Of a DNA stretch of 55,766 bases, positions 1 through 7,731 are shown one piece after another. The notes under the pieces are model-generated. The model saw only the letters and a program-made list of their open reading frames with translations. It searched no databases and was not told the DNA's origin. How positions within the stretch are numbered: position 1 is the first letter of the stretch; every line of letters starts with the position of its first letter. The DNA lies in the NCBI GenBank assembly GCA_946413265.1, contig CAMKJU010000016.1:1-55766 (forward strand). Direction: 5' to 3'. The DNA comes from an uncultured Lentisphaerota bacterium. GTDB taxonomy: Bacteria; Verrucomicrobiota; Kiritimatiellia; RFP12; UBA1067. Both the position numbers and the translations under genes were made by a program.

Positions 1-121
1 GCAGCACGTGCACGAGGAACCCGTCGACAAGCGTCTCGAACGTGCATGGCGCGGGCTCTGTCGGCTGCCGCACGACGCGGCATCCACGGTCTTCCAGGTA
101 CTCTTCGACAGCTTTTCTCAT
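1..121 (-). CDS. Hypothetical protein, N-terminal fragment
   Basis: The first 40 codons of a gene that runs off the left edge on the - strand. The visible protein starts MRKAVEEYLEDRGCRVVRQP and looks soluble, with no signal peptide. The start at 121 is chosen because AGAAGGAG (positions 135-128) lies six bases upstream; an in-frame ATG at 127 touches the ribosome site and is less likely. An extended -10 element lies at 152-160. The family is not recognisable from 40 residues. Confidence 0.6.
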   Translation of the reverse strand, partial: MRKAVEEYLEDRGCRVVRQPTEPAPCTFETLVDGFLVHVL

Positions 122-151
122 GCGCATCTCCTTCTTGGGTCCGACACCGTA

Positions 152-160
152 ATTCTACCA
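152..160 (-). promoter_or_regulatory. Extended -10 promoter of the left-edge gene
   Basis: On the - strand this reads TGGTAGAAT, the extended -10 word found before many genes in the window. Transcription would start near 145, leaving a leader of about 24 bases that holds the AGAAGGAG ribosome site. No good -35 element is visible. Confidence 0.55.
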
Positions 161-292
161 TGTTTGACGTCCCGAAGATAGGGGGTAAACTGTCAAAAGA
201 ATGCACAGGAAATGTATGAAATTTGTATGAGAAATGTATGGGAATGCATACAAATCGGTGTGCCGCAAGTTGTTTTTCGGAGGGGTCTTGTG

Positions 293-482
293 TACGATTA
301 TTGTGCGGAACGGCTTGGGGTAGAGGAGTCGTGATCCGTGCGATTACGGGACGGAACGGAGGGCGGTGGGGAATCATACGATTACGGTGCGGAACGATGT
401 GCGTGATTGAGGGGAATAGGTTACGTGCGATTATGGTGCGGAACGTGGTGGTGGAGGTGACGTGCTATTACGGTGCGGAACG
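293..482 (+). repeat. Five spaced, degenerate 20-bp repeats
   Basis: Copies at 293-312, 339-358, 377-396, 426-445 and 463-482 follow the consensus TRCGATTAYGGTGCGGAACG, each with one to three differences. Start-to-start distances are 46, 38, 49 and 37 bases. The spacers share GTG/GGAG-rich composition with the repeats. The function is unknown: protein-binding sites or a decayed minisatellite are both possible. Confidence 0.7.
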
Positions 483-513
483 GTAGTGTCGCTGGACGCT
501 CTCGCGTGACTAG

Positions 514-597
514 AGGGAAACTCGAGGGTGGTTGGGGGAAAACTAGAAGATGATTGGGGAAAACTAGAAGATGATTGGGGAAAACTAGAAGATGATT
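514..597 (+). repeat. 21-bp tandem repeat array
   Basis: Three perfect copies (535-555, 556-576, 577-597) of a 21-bp unit beginning GGGGAAAACTAGAAGA, preceded by one decayed copy (about 514-533). The array ends roughly 55 bases before the argC -10 element. Because 21 is a multiple of three, it makes repetitive open frames on both strands, which are artefacts. Confidence 0.85.
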
Positions 598-650
598 GGG
601 GGCCTGGGTGAGTGAGTGACGATAGAGACTCTTCCACAAGGGGGGCGTTT

Positions 651-660
651 GTGGTAGAAT
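651..660 (+). promoter_or_regulatory. argC promoter, extended -10
   Basis: GTGGTAGAAT supplies an extended -10 (TGG plus TAGAAT at 655-660). The argC ATG follows after seven bases, so the predicted start of transcription falls on or next to the ATG. No Shine-Dalgarno sequence is present, which fits a leaderless mRNA. The -35 region (TTCCAC, 632-637) is weak. Confidence 0.65.
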
Positions 661-667
661 ATCCGCC

Positions 668-1588
668 ATGAAGAAAGTGTTTATCGATGGTTCTGCCGGC
701 ACGACCGGCCTGCGCATCCGTGAACGGCTGGCGTCGCGGACGGACGTGGAGGTGATCACGCTTGCCGAGGAAGTACGCAAGGACGTGAACGCCCGGCGCG
801 ACGCGCTCAACGCGGCGGACGTGGCGTTCCTGTGTCTGCCGGACGCGGCGGCGATCGAGGCCGTGGGCCTTGTGGAGAACCCGAAGACGGTCGTGATCGA
901 CACGTCCACGGCGCACCGCACGTCGGACGGCTGGGCGTATGGTTTCCCCGAGCTCGCCGGACGGCGCGCGCAGATCGCGGCGTCCACGCGCATCGCGAAT
1001 CCCGGCTGCCACGCGAGCGGCTTCATCGCGCTCGTGGAGCCCCTCGTGCGCGCGGGCCTGCTCGCGCCGGACGTGTCGCTTGCCGCAACGTCGCTCACCG
1101 GCTACTCGGGCGGCGGCAAGAAGATGATCGCCGACTACGAGTCCGCCGCGACGCCGCTCCATTCGGGCGGGCGCCTCTACGCCCTCGGCCAGACGCACAA
1201 GCACCTGCCTGAGATGTTGAAGGTCTGCGGTCTCTCTACCGCGCCGGCATTCCTGCCGATCGTGGTGCCGCACCACTCCGGCATGGAGGTAGTCGTGCCC
1301 GTGTTCGCGCGCGATCTGAAGGGCACGCCCGACAACGTGCGCGCGGCGTATCGCGCCGCGTACGCGGAAGGGCTCGTGCGCTACGTCGAGGGTGGGGACG
1401 AGGGCGGATTTCTCTCGTCTGCCAAGTACGCCGGACGCGACGACATGGAGGTGTCCGTCTACGGCAACGCCGAGCGTATCGTCCTCGTCTCGCGCTTCGA
1501 CAACCTCGGGAAGGGCGCCTCGGGCGCCGCCATCCAGAACATGAATCTCTCGTTGGGTGTTCCCGAGACGACGGGTCTTGTGGTATAA
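668..1588 (+). CDS. argC: N-acetyl-gamma-glutamyl-phosphate reductase, short (type 2) form
   Basis: Catalyses NADPH-dependent reduction of N-acetylglutamyl phosphate to the semialdehyde, the third step of arginine/ornithine synthesis, in the cytoplasm. The 306-residue protein opens with a Rossmann motif (FIDGSAGTTGLRI, residues 5-17). It has the catalytic cysteine in NPGCHASG (Cys114) and the histidine-bearing PHHSGMEV near residue 205. AGTTGLRI at the N-terminus and the short length mark the argC_other type rather than the longer E. coli type. The start is set by the extended -10 seven bases upstream; there is no ribosome site. No other arginine gene is in the window. Its stop codon lies inside the guaA -10 box. 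Confidence 0.93.
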   Translation: MKKVFIDGSAGTTGLRIRERLASRTDVEVITLAEEVRKDVNARRDALNAADVAFLCLPDAAAIEAVGLVENPKTVVIDTSTAHRTSDGWAYGFPELAGRRAQIAASTRIANPGCHASGFIALVEPLVRAGLLAPDVSLAATSLTGYSGGGKKMIADYESAATPLHSGGRLYALGQTHKHLPEMLKVCGLSTAPAFLPIVVPHHSGMEVVVPVFARDLKGTPDNVRAAYRAAYAEGLVRYVEGGDEGGFLSSAKYAGRDDMEVSVYGNAERIVLVSRFDNLGKGASGAAIQNMNLSLGVPETTGLVV

Positions 1589-1589
1589 T
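1581..1589 (+). promoter_or_regulatory. guaA promoter, extended -10 overlapping the argC stop
   Basis: TGGTATAAT is a perfect extended -10 (TATAAT at 1584-1589). The argC TAA stop is bases 1586-1588 of the same box. The guaA ATG lies eight bases after the box, predicting a leader of zero to two bases. Confidence 0.75.
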
Positions 1590-1597
1590 ACCCGCCC

Positions 1598-3160
1598 ATG
1601 AACGACCAGACACTGCCCGCGCAGAAACAATGGATCGCGATCCTCGACTACGGATCGCAGTATACCCAGCTCATCGCCCGCCGCATCCGCGAACGGGAGG
1701 TGTATTCCGAGATCATCCGGTGCGATACGACCGCCGCAGACCTCGCCGCGCATCCTCCCGCCGGCGTGATCCTCTCTGGCGGACCCAACAGCGTGTTCGA
1801 GGAGGGCGCGCCCACGGTCGATCCCGCGATCTTCGAGATGGGCGTGCCCGTGCTCGGCATCTGCTACGGCATGCAGCTCATGAGCCAGACGCTCGGCGGC
1901 AAGGTCGTGCCCGGCGCGGAGCGCGAGTACGGCAAGATGCCGATCGAGGTGATGCCCGGCAACCCGCTCTTCGACGGCATCCCGTCCACAATCACGGCAT
2001 GGATGAGCCATGGCGACCGCGTGGAGGCGATCCCCGCCAACTTCGAGCGCGGCGCCGTTTCCGCCACGTGTCCGTTCGCCGCGATGTTCGACAACGCGAA
2101 GCGCCTCTACGCGCTCCAGTTCCACCCGGAGGTCGTCCACACGCAGTACGGCACGGACATCCTCGCGAACTTCGTCTTCAAGGTGTGCGGCTGCACGCGG
2201 AGCTGGAAGCTCACGACGTGGGTGGAGGACACGGTGGCGCGCCTGCGCGAGCAGATCGGCGAGGACGAGGTGGTGCTCGGCCTCTCCGGCGGCGTCGACT
2301 CATCCGTTGTGGCCGTGCTCCTCAACAAGGCGATCGGGCGGCGTCTCCACTGCATCTTCGTCGACAACGGCCTCCTGCGCTACCGCGAGGCGGAACAGGT
2401 GGAGGAGATGTTCAAGAAGAACCTCGGCCTCGATCTCACGGTCGTGCACGCCGAACAGCGCTTCTACGACGCGCTGAAGGGACTCGACGAACCCGAGGCG
2501 AAGCGTAAGGCGATCGGGAAGAACTTCATCGACGTGTTCGCCGAGGAGGCGCGTCGTTTCCGCCACTGCCGCTATCTCGGCCAGGGAACGATCTACCCAG
2601 ACGTGATCGAGAGCCGCAGTCCGCGGAAGGGTCCGAGCCAGACGATCAAGAGCCACCACAACGTGGGCGGGCTTCCCGACGACCTGAAGTTCGAGCTTGT
2701 GGAGCCGCTGCGCGAACTGTTCAAGGACGAGGTGCGCGCCGTCGGGCGCGTGATGGGCATGGCGGACGAACTCCTCGACCGCCAGCCGTTCCCCGGACCC
2801 GGCCTCGGCGTGCGCATTCTCGGCGAGGTGACGCGCGAGAAGGTGGAGCTCCTCCAGCAGGCCGACGTGCGCGTGCAGGAGGAAATCCGCAAGCTGCCCG
2901 ACTACAAGACGATCTGGCAGACGTTCGCGGTGCTGCTGCCGTGCCGCTCGGTGGGCGTGATGGGCGACCAGCGCACCTACGAGTACACGTGCGCGATCCG
3001 CAGCGTGAACTCCATCGACGCGATGACGGCGGACTGGACGCGCATCCCGTACGACGTCCTCGCGCGGATGTCGAACCGCATCATCAACGAGGTGCGCGGC
3101 ATCAACCGCGTCGTGTACGACATCTCCTCGAAACCGCCCGCCACCATCGAATGGGAGTGA
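1598..3160 (+). CDS. guaA: GMP synthase (glutamine-hydrolysing)
   Basis: Converts XMP, ATP and glutamine to GMP in purine synthesis. The 520-residue protein has the standard order: a class I glutamine amidotransferase domain (about 12-200) with nucleophile Cys89 in GICYGMQLM and the histidine of LQFHPEVVHT near residue 175; an ATP pyrophosphatase domain with PP-loop LSGGVDSSVV near residue 229; and a C-terminal dimerisation domain ending in KPPATIEWE. Length is normal for the family. It has its own promoter and is followed after one base by epmA, so the two are probably co-transcribed. Confidence 0.97.
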   Translation: MNDQTLPAQKQWIAILDYGSQYTQLIARRIREREVYSEIIRCDTTAADLAAHPPAGVILSGGPNSVFEEGAPTVDPAIFEMGVPVLGICYGMQLMSQTLGGKVVPGAEREYGKMPIEVMPGNPLFDGIPSTITAWMSHGDRVEAIPANFERGAVSATCPFAAMFDNAKRLYALQFHPEVVHTQYGTDILANFVFKVCGCTRSWKLTTWVEDTVARLREQIGEDEVVLGLSGGVDSSVVAVLLNKAIGRRLHCIFVDNGLLRYREAEQVEEMFKKNLGLDLTVVHAEQRFYDALKGLDEPEAKRKAIGKNFIDVFAEEARRFRHCRYLGQGTIYPDVIESRSPRKGPSQTIKSHHNVGGLPDDLKFELVEPLRELFKDEVRAVGRVMGMADELLDRQPFPGPGLGVRILGEVTREKVELLQQADVRVQEEIRKLPDYKTIWQTFAVLLPCRSVGVMGDQRTYEYTCAIRSVNSIDAMTADWTRIPYDVLARMSNRIINEVRGINRVVYDISSKPPATIEWE

Positions 3161-3161
3161 G

Positions 3162-4001
3162 ATGAACCTCGCCTGCCTCTCCGAGCGTGCGCGCGTGCTG
3201 CGCGAAATCCGCGCGTTTTTCGACGCGCGCGGCTTCACGGAGGTGGAGACGCCCGTGCGCATCCCCGCGCCCGCGCCGGAGCCGCACATCGACTGTCCCC
3301 CCAGCGGCGACTGGTTCCTACGTGCCTCGCCTGAGCTCCAGATGAAAAAGTTGCTTGCGGCCGGGATGGAGCGCATCTACCAGATCGGGCCGTGCTTTCG
3401 CGCAGGCGAGAAGGGGCGTCGGCACAGTCCCGAGTTCACGATGCTCGAATGGTACCGTGCCAACGCGGACTATTCGGACATTGCGCGCGATGCGGAGGAG
3501 TTGCTGGCGGAGGTGTTGAAGCGCGATCATGCGGATGTCCAGCGCATCACGGTGCGGGAGGCCTACCTGCGGTGGGCGGGGTGGGACCCCGTGGAGACGT
3601 GGGATCAGGACCGCTTCGATTTCGACATGGCCACGAAGATCGAGCCGAACCTGCCGAAGGAGCCGTTGTTCCTCACGGACTACCCCGCGCCCGCCGCGTC
3701 GCTCGCGCGGCTCAAGTCGGACGACCCGCGCGTGGCGGAACGGTGGGAGCTGTACGTGGACGGCATTGAGCTCGCGAACGCCTTCACGGAGCTGATCGAT
3801 CCCGTTGAGCAGCGTCGGCGCTTTGAGCTCGCCCGCGAGGAACGTCGCGCGCTCGGCGAGGCCGACTACCCTTTGGACGAGAAGTTCCTCGACGCGCTTG
3901 CGCGGATGCCGCCGTCCGGCGGCGTGGCGCTCGGCATGGACCGGCTCGTGATGCTCGCCTGCGGCGCGTCCTCGATCGCGGACGTGCAATGTGGTTGTTG
4001 A
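3162..4001 (+). CDS. epmA: EF-P lysine lysyltransferase (LysRS paralogue)
   Basis: A 279-residue class II lysyl-tRNA synthetase catalytic core without the N-terminal anticodon-binding domain, as expected for EpmA/PoxA/GenX, which attaches beta-lysine to translation factor EF-P. Visible are motif 1-like VETPVRIPAPAPEPHI, the motif 2 region FRAGEKGRRHSPEFTMLEWY (about residues 77-96) and motif 3 GMDRLVML near the C-terminus. It starts one base after the guaA stop, suggesting translational coupling. The partner lysine aminomutase EpmB and EF-P are not in the window, so the modification itself is inferred from family membership. Confidence 0.9.
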   Translation: MNLACLSERARVLREIRAFFDARGFTEVETPVRIPAPAPEPHIDCPPSGDWFLRASPELQMKKLLAAGMERIYQIGPCFRAGEKGRRHSPEFTMLEWYRANADYSDIARDAEELLAEVLKRDHADVQRITVREAYLRWAGWDPVETWDQDRFDFDMATKIEPNLPKEPLFLTDYPAPAASLARLKSDDPRVAERWELYVDGIELANAFTELIDPVEQRRRFELAREERRALGEADYPLDEKFLDALARMPPSGGVALGMDRLVMLACGASSIADVQCGC

Positions 4002-4030
4002 CAGCGAAAAACAGAAAGGAAAAGGAAATA

Positions 4031-5380
4031 ATGGGATTCTTCAAGGCATACGACATGCGCGGGACGTTCGGGGTTGACTTCGACCTCGACACCGTCTACC
4101 GCGTGGGACGCGAACTTCCCGGCGTGATCGGCGCGAAGCGTTTTCTTGTCGGACGCGACTGCCGCCAGACGTCGCCGCAGGTGGCGGCGGCGCTCATGGC
4201 GGGACTTGCGGAAGGCGGCGCGGAGGTGTCCGACCTCGGCCTCGCCACGACGCCGATGGTGTACTTCTTCACGGCGGAGGACGACTTCGACGCGTCCGTG
4301 ATGATCACGGCCTCGCACAATCCGCCCACCGACAACGGCCTCAAAGTTTCCAAGCGCGGCGCGCTGCCCGTCGGATACGAGAGCGGCCTCGCCGAGGTCG
4401 AGCGCCGGGTGAACGCCTCGCGCGCAGCGGTTTCGGATATGCCGGAAATTCCGGATATTCCGGAAAAATCGCCCTCCACCGCCCGGCTGGCGCGCTACGT
4501 GGCGTGGCTGCGCGCGCACGCCCTGCCGACCGGCAACTTGAAGTTTGCCGTCGACTGCTCGGATGGCATGGCGTCGATTCTTGCGCACGAGCTGTTTCCG
4601 GGCGCGGTGTTCATCAACGACACGCCCAATGGCGCTTTCCCGCACCATTCGCCGAATCCGCTGCTGGCGGCGTCGCGCGAGCAGCTAGCCGCCGTCGTGC
4701 GCGAGAAAGGACTCGACTGCGGCGTGATCTTCGACGGCGACGCGGACAGGTGCATGTTCGTGGACGAGACGGGCGCGTTCATCCAGCCCGACTACCTCAT
4801 CCCCGTGCTCGCCTCGACCTACCACGAGCCGGGTGCCACCGTCATCCACGACGTACGCACGTCGCGTGCGGCCATCGAGGCGATTCGCGCCCAGGGTGCG
4901 ACGCCCGTGATCGGCAAGGTCGGGCACGCTTACGCGAAGGTGCTCCTGCGCGAGGTGAAGGCGGTCTGCGGCGGCGAACTGGCCGGACACTACTACTTTC
5001 GCGACTTCCACGGCTGCGACTCGGGCGAGCTTGCCGCGCTGCGCATCCTCGGCGCGTTCGCGGAGGCGAAGGCGCGCGGCCTAACGGTGAGCGCCTTCAT
5101 GGCGCCGCTCCTCGGCAAGTACGCCAACTCCGGCGAGGTGAACTTCAAGGTCGAGGACAAGCCCGCAGCCATCGCGCGCGTGCTGGAGGCCGCGAAGGGG
5201 CTCGCGCCGGAGACGGGACGCACGACGATCGACGGCTACCGCCTCGAATACGACGCGGGTTGGGTGAGCGTGCGGCAGTCGAACACGGAACCCTACCTGC
5301 GCCTCATCGTAGAATGTGATACGCGCGCGCGTCTCGACGACTGGCTAGGACGTCTAACTTCCGCCATTGAAGGGGCATGA
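4031..5380 (+). CDS. Phosphomannomutase/phosphoglucomutase
   Basis: Alpha-D-phosphohexomutase family, 449 residues, interconverting hexose 1- and 6-phosphates (mannose and/or glucose) for sugar-nucleotide synthesis. Signatures in order: substrate-entry YDMRGTFG at the N-terminus; the phosphoserine loop TASHNPPTDNGLK (about residues 95-107); the metal-binding loop FDGDADRC (about 235-242); the sugar-specificity loop GGELAGHYYF (about 315-324); and phosphate-binding RQSNTEPYLR near the end. GELAGHY is typical of the dual-specificity PMM/PGM group. The start at 4031 is chosen for AGGAAAAGGAAATA just upstream; an in-frame ATG at 3989 lies inside the end of epmA. Confidence 0.92.
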   Translation: MGFFKAYDMRGTFGVDFDLDTVYRVGRELPGVIGAKRFLVGRDCRQTSPQVAAALMAGLAEGGAEVSDLGLATTPMVYFFTAEDDFDASVMITASHNPPTDNGLKVSKRGALPVGYESGLAEVERRVNASRAAVSDMPEIPDIPEKSPSTARLARYVAWLRAHALPTGNLKFAVDCSDGMASILAHELFPGAVFINDTPNGAFPHHSPNPLLAASREQLAAVVREKGLDCGVIFDGDADRCMFVDETGAFIQPDYLIPVLASTYHEPGATVIHDVRTSRAAIEAIRAQGATPVIGKVGHAYAKVLLREVKAVCGGELAGHYYFRDFHGCDSGELAALRILGAFAEAKARGLTVSAFMAPLLGKYANSGEVNFKVEDKPAAIARVLEAAKGLAPETGRTTIDGYRLEYDAGWVSVRQSNTEPYLRLIVECDTRARLDDWLGRLTSAIEGA

Positions 5381-5437
5381 TTTTTTTCATGAAACTTCAG
5401 TGCGTGTGAAATTCCTAATGCCTTTTTCAGTCAAAAA

Positions 5438-5446
5438 TGGTAAAAT
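5438..5446 (+). promoter_or_regulatory. Extended -10 promoter of the GT-C gene
   Basis: TGGTAAAAT (TAAAAT at 5441-5446) is followed after 12 bases by the ATG at 5459, giving a predicted leader of about five bases. The preceding 50 bases are AT-rich and lack a clear terminator for the upstream gene. Confidence 0.55.
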
Positions 5447-5458
5447 ATTTTTTTGTCC

Positions 5459-7024
5459 ATGAGACGAATAGGCGATATGTTGAAGATTCCCGGTCTCCCC
5501 TGGCTGCTGGCCGCAGGGGTGGCCTTGTGTATTGCATACCTCGCTATTTGGCATGGTAGCCTGAATCAGGATGAAGGCTGGTACCTGTACGCCGCGCAGA
5601 TGGTGCGCGCGGGGCGGATGCCTTACCGCGACTTCTTCTTTACACAGGGGCCCGCGCTGCCGTTCGTGTATTCTGTTCTGTCTGGCATCTGGGCGCCTGG
5701 TTCGTTGCTGTCCGGACTGTTGGGCGGACGCGTGGTGACGTTTCTGCTCGGGCTCTTCGCGACGGCGTGCGCCGTGGGGCTCGTGCGCCGACTCGTGCCG
5801 GAGGACAGGCGCGGCAAGGCGTCGCTCATCGTCTTCGCGCTTCTCGCCTGCAATGTATACCACGTCTATTTCACGACAATCCCGAAGACATACGCGCTTG
5901 GCAGCCTGTTCGTGCTGGCGGGTTTTCTCCTGATTTCCTACCGGTCGCCATTCGCTGTGTTCGCGGGAGGGCTGTCTCTCGCGTTCGCCACGGGCACTCG
6001 CATATCCCTGCTCCTCATCCTGCCCGTGGTCGGTTTTACGCTGCTCCTGAAGTTCCGCGAGTTCAGGTGGCGCTTCCTCTGGTTCGGACTCGGCGGCGCG
6101 CTTGGACTATTCCTCACGTATGGCCTTTTCGCACTCGATCCCGTCTCGCGCGCCTCTCTCCTCGCGGCGCAGAGTTACCACGCTGCGCGCGGAGGATTCG
6201 ATCCTTTTTTTGCCATTGGCAGCGTCTCGCGCCTCGCGCGCGGATACGCGGCGCTTGGTATGGTGCTGTTTGGCGTTTTGATGACGCGCCGTCCCGCGCC
6301 GACGGAACCTCGGCTGCCAGTAGAACAGTCGGCGATGCTGTGGATGATGGGGCTTTCGTTCGCCGCCGTGTTTCTGCTCCAGCTTTCCGCTCCGTTCCCC
6401 TACGACGACTACCAGGTGCCGCTCATGGGCCTTCTCACGGTGCTGGTTGCGTCCTGGTATTGCAGACGCGGTGGCGCGGCGTGGTTCGCCGTCCTGGCTG
6501 TGTGCCTCGTCTCGTTCACCGCCCCGCAGCTGCAGGAGTGGACCACCTATGCGCAGGACCGGTTCTGGAGCCAGAAGAAGGAGAAGTCAGAGCTCTCGAA
6601 GCTCCGCGAGATGGGCGGGATCGTCAACGCCTTGGATCCGGACGGCACTGAGATCCTGACGCAGGATTTGTATCTTGCCGTTGAGACGGGCCGTACAGTG
6701 CCGCGCGGCCTGGAGATGGGGCCGTTCTCCTATTTCCCCGAAATGCCGACGGAGAAAGCCCGCGCAACGCACGTCCTCAACCGCCAGCTTATGGAGGAGC
6801 TGCTGGATTCCGCGCCGTGCCGCCTTGCGGCGTGTTCCGGCTACATGTTCGCTATTTCCGCGCCGACGTGTTCCAGGACAACGTTCGAGGATCAGATGAG
6901 CCTCCTGAGGACGTTGAAGCGGCGCTATGACATTGTGATTTCCGAGGACAACTTCGGACAGAACGCGACCACGCTGATGTTCCTAATGCGTCGGGAAGCG
7001 TCAGGGGAGAGGACTGGAGACTGA
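5459..7024 (+). CDS. GT-C fold membrane glycosyltransferase (GT39/ArnT-like)
   Basis: A 521-residue polytopic membrane protein with about ten hydrophobic segments. The first external loop carries NQDEGWYLYAAQMV with acidic Asp38/Glu39, followed by MPYRDFFFTQGPALPFVY. This is the usual catalytic-loop layout of polyprenyl-phosphate-sugar dependent glycosyltransferases such as GT39 and ArnT. It probably moves a sugar from a lipid carrier to a protein, lipid or glycan on the outer face of the inner membrane; the acceptor cannot be told. The hydrophilic C-terminal 130 residues would be extracytoplasmic. A TTG six bases upstream is an alternative start. The next gene begins two bases after the stop. 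Confidence 0.75.
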   Translation: MRRIGDMLKIPGLPWLLAAGVALCIAYLAIWHGSLNQDEGWYLYAAQMVRAGRMPYRDFFFTQGPALPFVYSVLSGIWAPGSLLSGLLGGRVVTFLLGLFATACAVGLVRRLVPEDRRGKASLIVFALLACNVYHVYFTTIPKTYALGSLFVLAGFLLISYRSPFAVFAGGLSLAFATGTRISLLLILPVVGFTLLLKFREFRWRFLWFGLGGALGLFLTYGLFALDPVSRASLLAAQSYHAARGGFDPFFAIGSVSRLARGYAALGMVLFGVLMTRRPAPTEPRLPVEQSAMLWMMGLSFAAVFLLQLSAPFPYDDYQVPLMGLLTVLVASWYCRRGGAAWFAVLAVCLVSFTAPQLQEWTTYAQDRFWSQKKEKSELSKLREMGGIVNALDPDGTEILTQDLYLAVETGRTVPRGLEMGPFSYFPEMPTEKARATHVLNRQLMEELLDSAPCRLAACSGYMFAISAPTCSRTTFEDQMSLLRTLKRRYDIVISEDNFGQNATTLMFLMRREASGERTGD

Positions 7025-7025
7025 C

Positions 7026-7709
7026 ATGGCGGTTCAACATGGCATGCCCGGCGAATGGGCGAAGGTGAGGGGTACGGTGCGTTCACTGTGGCCACTGGGG
7101 ATATGCCTCGTGTGCTTCGGCGCGTTTGCGGCGGCGACGGTGCTCGGGCAGCGTCTGGAGATATTCGGAGCGCTGTTCGCGGTGTCTGCCATCGCGGTGG
7201 CGTTCTGGTGGCGGCGCGGGTTGTTGCGCGTGGAGTCCTTCTTCAAGGGCGCCCGCGGCGAGGAGGCGATGGCCGGGATGCTTGCGAGGTTGTCGGACGA
7301 CTGGCACATCTACCATGATTTCGTGGCCGGCAAGTACCATGTTGACCACGTGCTGGTCGGGCCTGCCGGCGTCTTCGCCGTCGAGACGAAGAACTGGCGC
7401 GACCAGGTAGCGCTGGAGTCGGGCGAGCTGATCGCCGGAGGACACGTGCCCGACCATCCGCCGATCGCGCAGGCCACGGCTGAGGCGAAGGCCGTCGGCG
7501 CAGTACTTGCCCGCGCGGGCTGGACGGGCGAGGTTTTCCCGGTGGTGTGTTTCGCCTCCGGCACGTTCAAGGACGGTTTCGCGCAGTCGGGGAAGGTACT
7601 TGTGGCGAACGCCGAGGCGTTCTTGAAGTGGCTGGTAGCACAGCCGTCAGTGCATGCGCCAGGAGAGTGCGCACGCGTCGTCCAGCTGTTGGAGACGCGC
7701 GATTCGTGA
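7026..7709 (+). CDS. NERD (nuclease-related) domain membrane protein
   Basis: 227 residues. Two hydrophobic segments (about 18-60) are followed by a NERD domain: GARGEEAMAGML, then YHVDHVLVGPAGVFAVETKN (about 100-119), with the DHVL and ETKNW signature of the restriction-endonuclease-like fold. Family members are predicted nucleases often fused to membrane or helicase parts; activity here is not shown. The Asp/Glu/Lys residues expected for the fold are present. It lies two bases after the glycosyltransferase gene and 22 bases before the S41 protease. An in-frame ATG at 7044 is a possible alternative start. Confidence 0.8.
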   Translation: MAVQHGMPGEWAKVRGTVRSLWPLGICLVCFGAFAAATVLGQRLEIFGALFAVSAIAVAFWWRRGLLRVESFFKGARGEEAMAGMLARLSDDWHIYHDFVAGKYHVDHVLVGPAGVFAVETKNWRDQVALESGELIAGGHVPDHPPIAQATAEAKAVGAVLARAGWTGEVFPVVCFASGTFKDGFAQSGKVLVANAEAFLKWLVAQPSVHAPGECARVVQLLETRDS

Positions 7710-7731
7710 AAAACATGAGGAAGAAGGTCTT

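Larger units (their letters stand above)
122..667. other. 546-bp non-coding region with two repeat arrays
   Basis: Between the divergently transcribed left-edge gene and argC I see no convincing gene. The stretch holds a short AT-rich patch with repeated ATGTATG words (about 210-245), five spaced 20-bp repeats (293-482), a 21-bp tandem array (514-597) and the argC promoter (651-660). Open frames crossing it are made by the repeats and have no ribosome site or recognisable protein. Confidence 0.7.

Noticed and set aside
293..482. CRISPR-like spacing of 20-bp repeats
   Set aside because: Repeats are short and degenerate, spacers vary from 17 to 29 bases and resemble the repeats, and there are no cas genes.
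223..486. 87-residue open frame before argC
   Set aside because: Made of the 20-bp repeats, Cys/Arg-rich, no ribosome site or family.
421..1098. - strand frame with repeated NHLLVFP units
   Set aside because: The units are only the 21-bp tandem repeat read in frame; the rest is antisense to argC.
431..2140. Long - strand open frame (569 residues) opposite argC and guaA
   Set aside because: Low-complexity Arg/His/Val-rich product, no ribosome site, complementary to two certain genes; an artefact of high GC.
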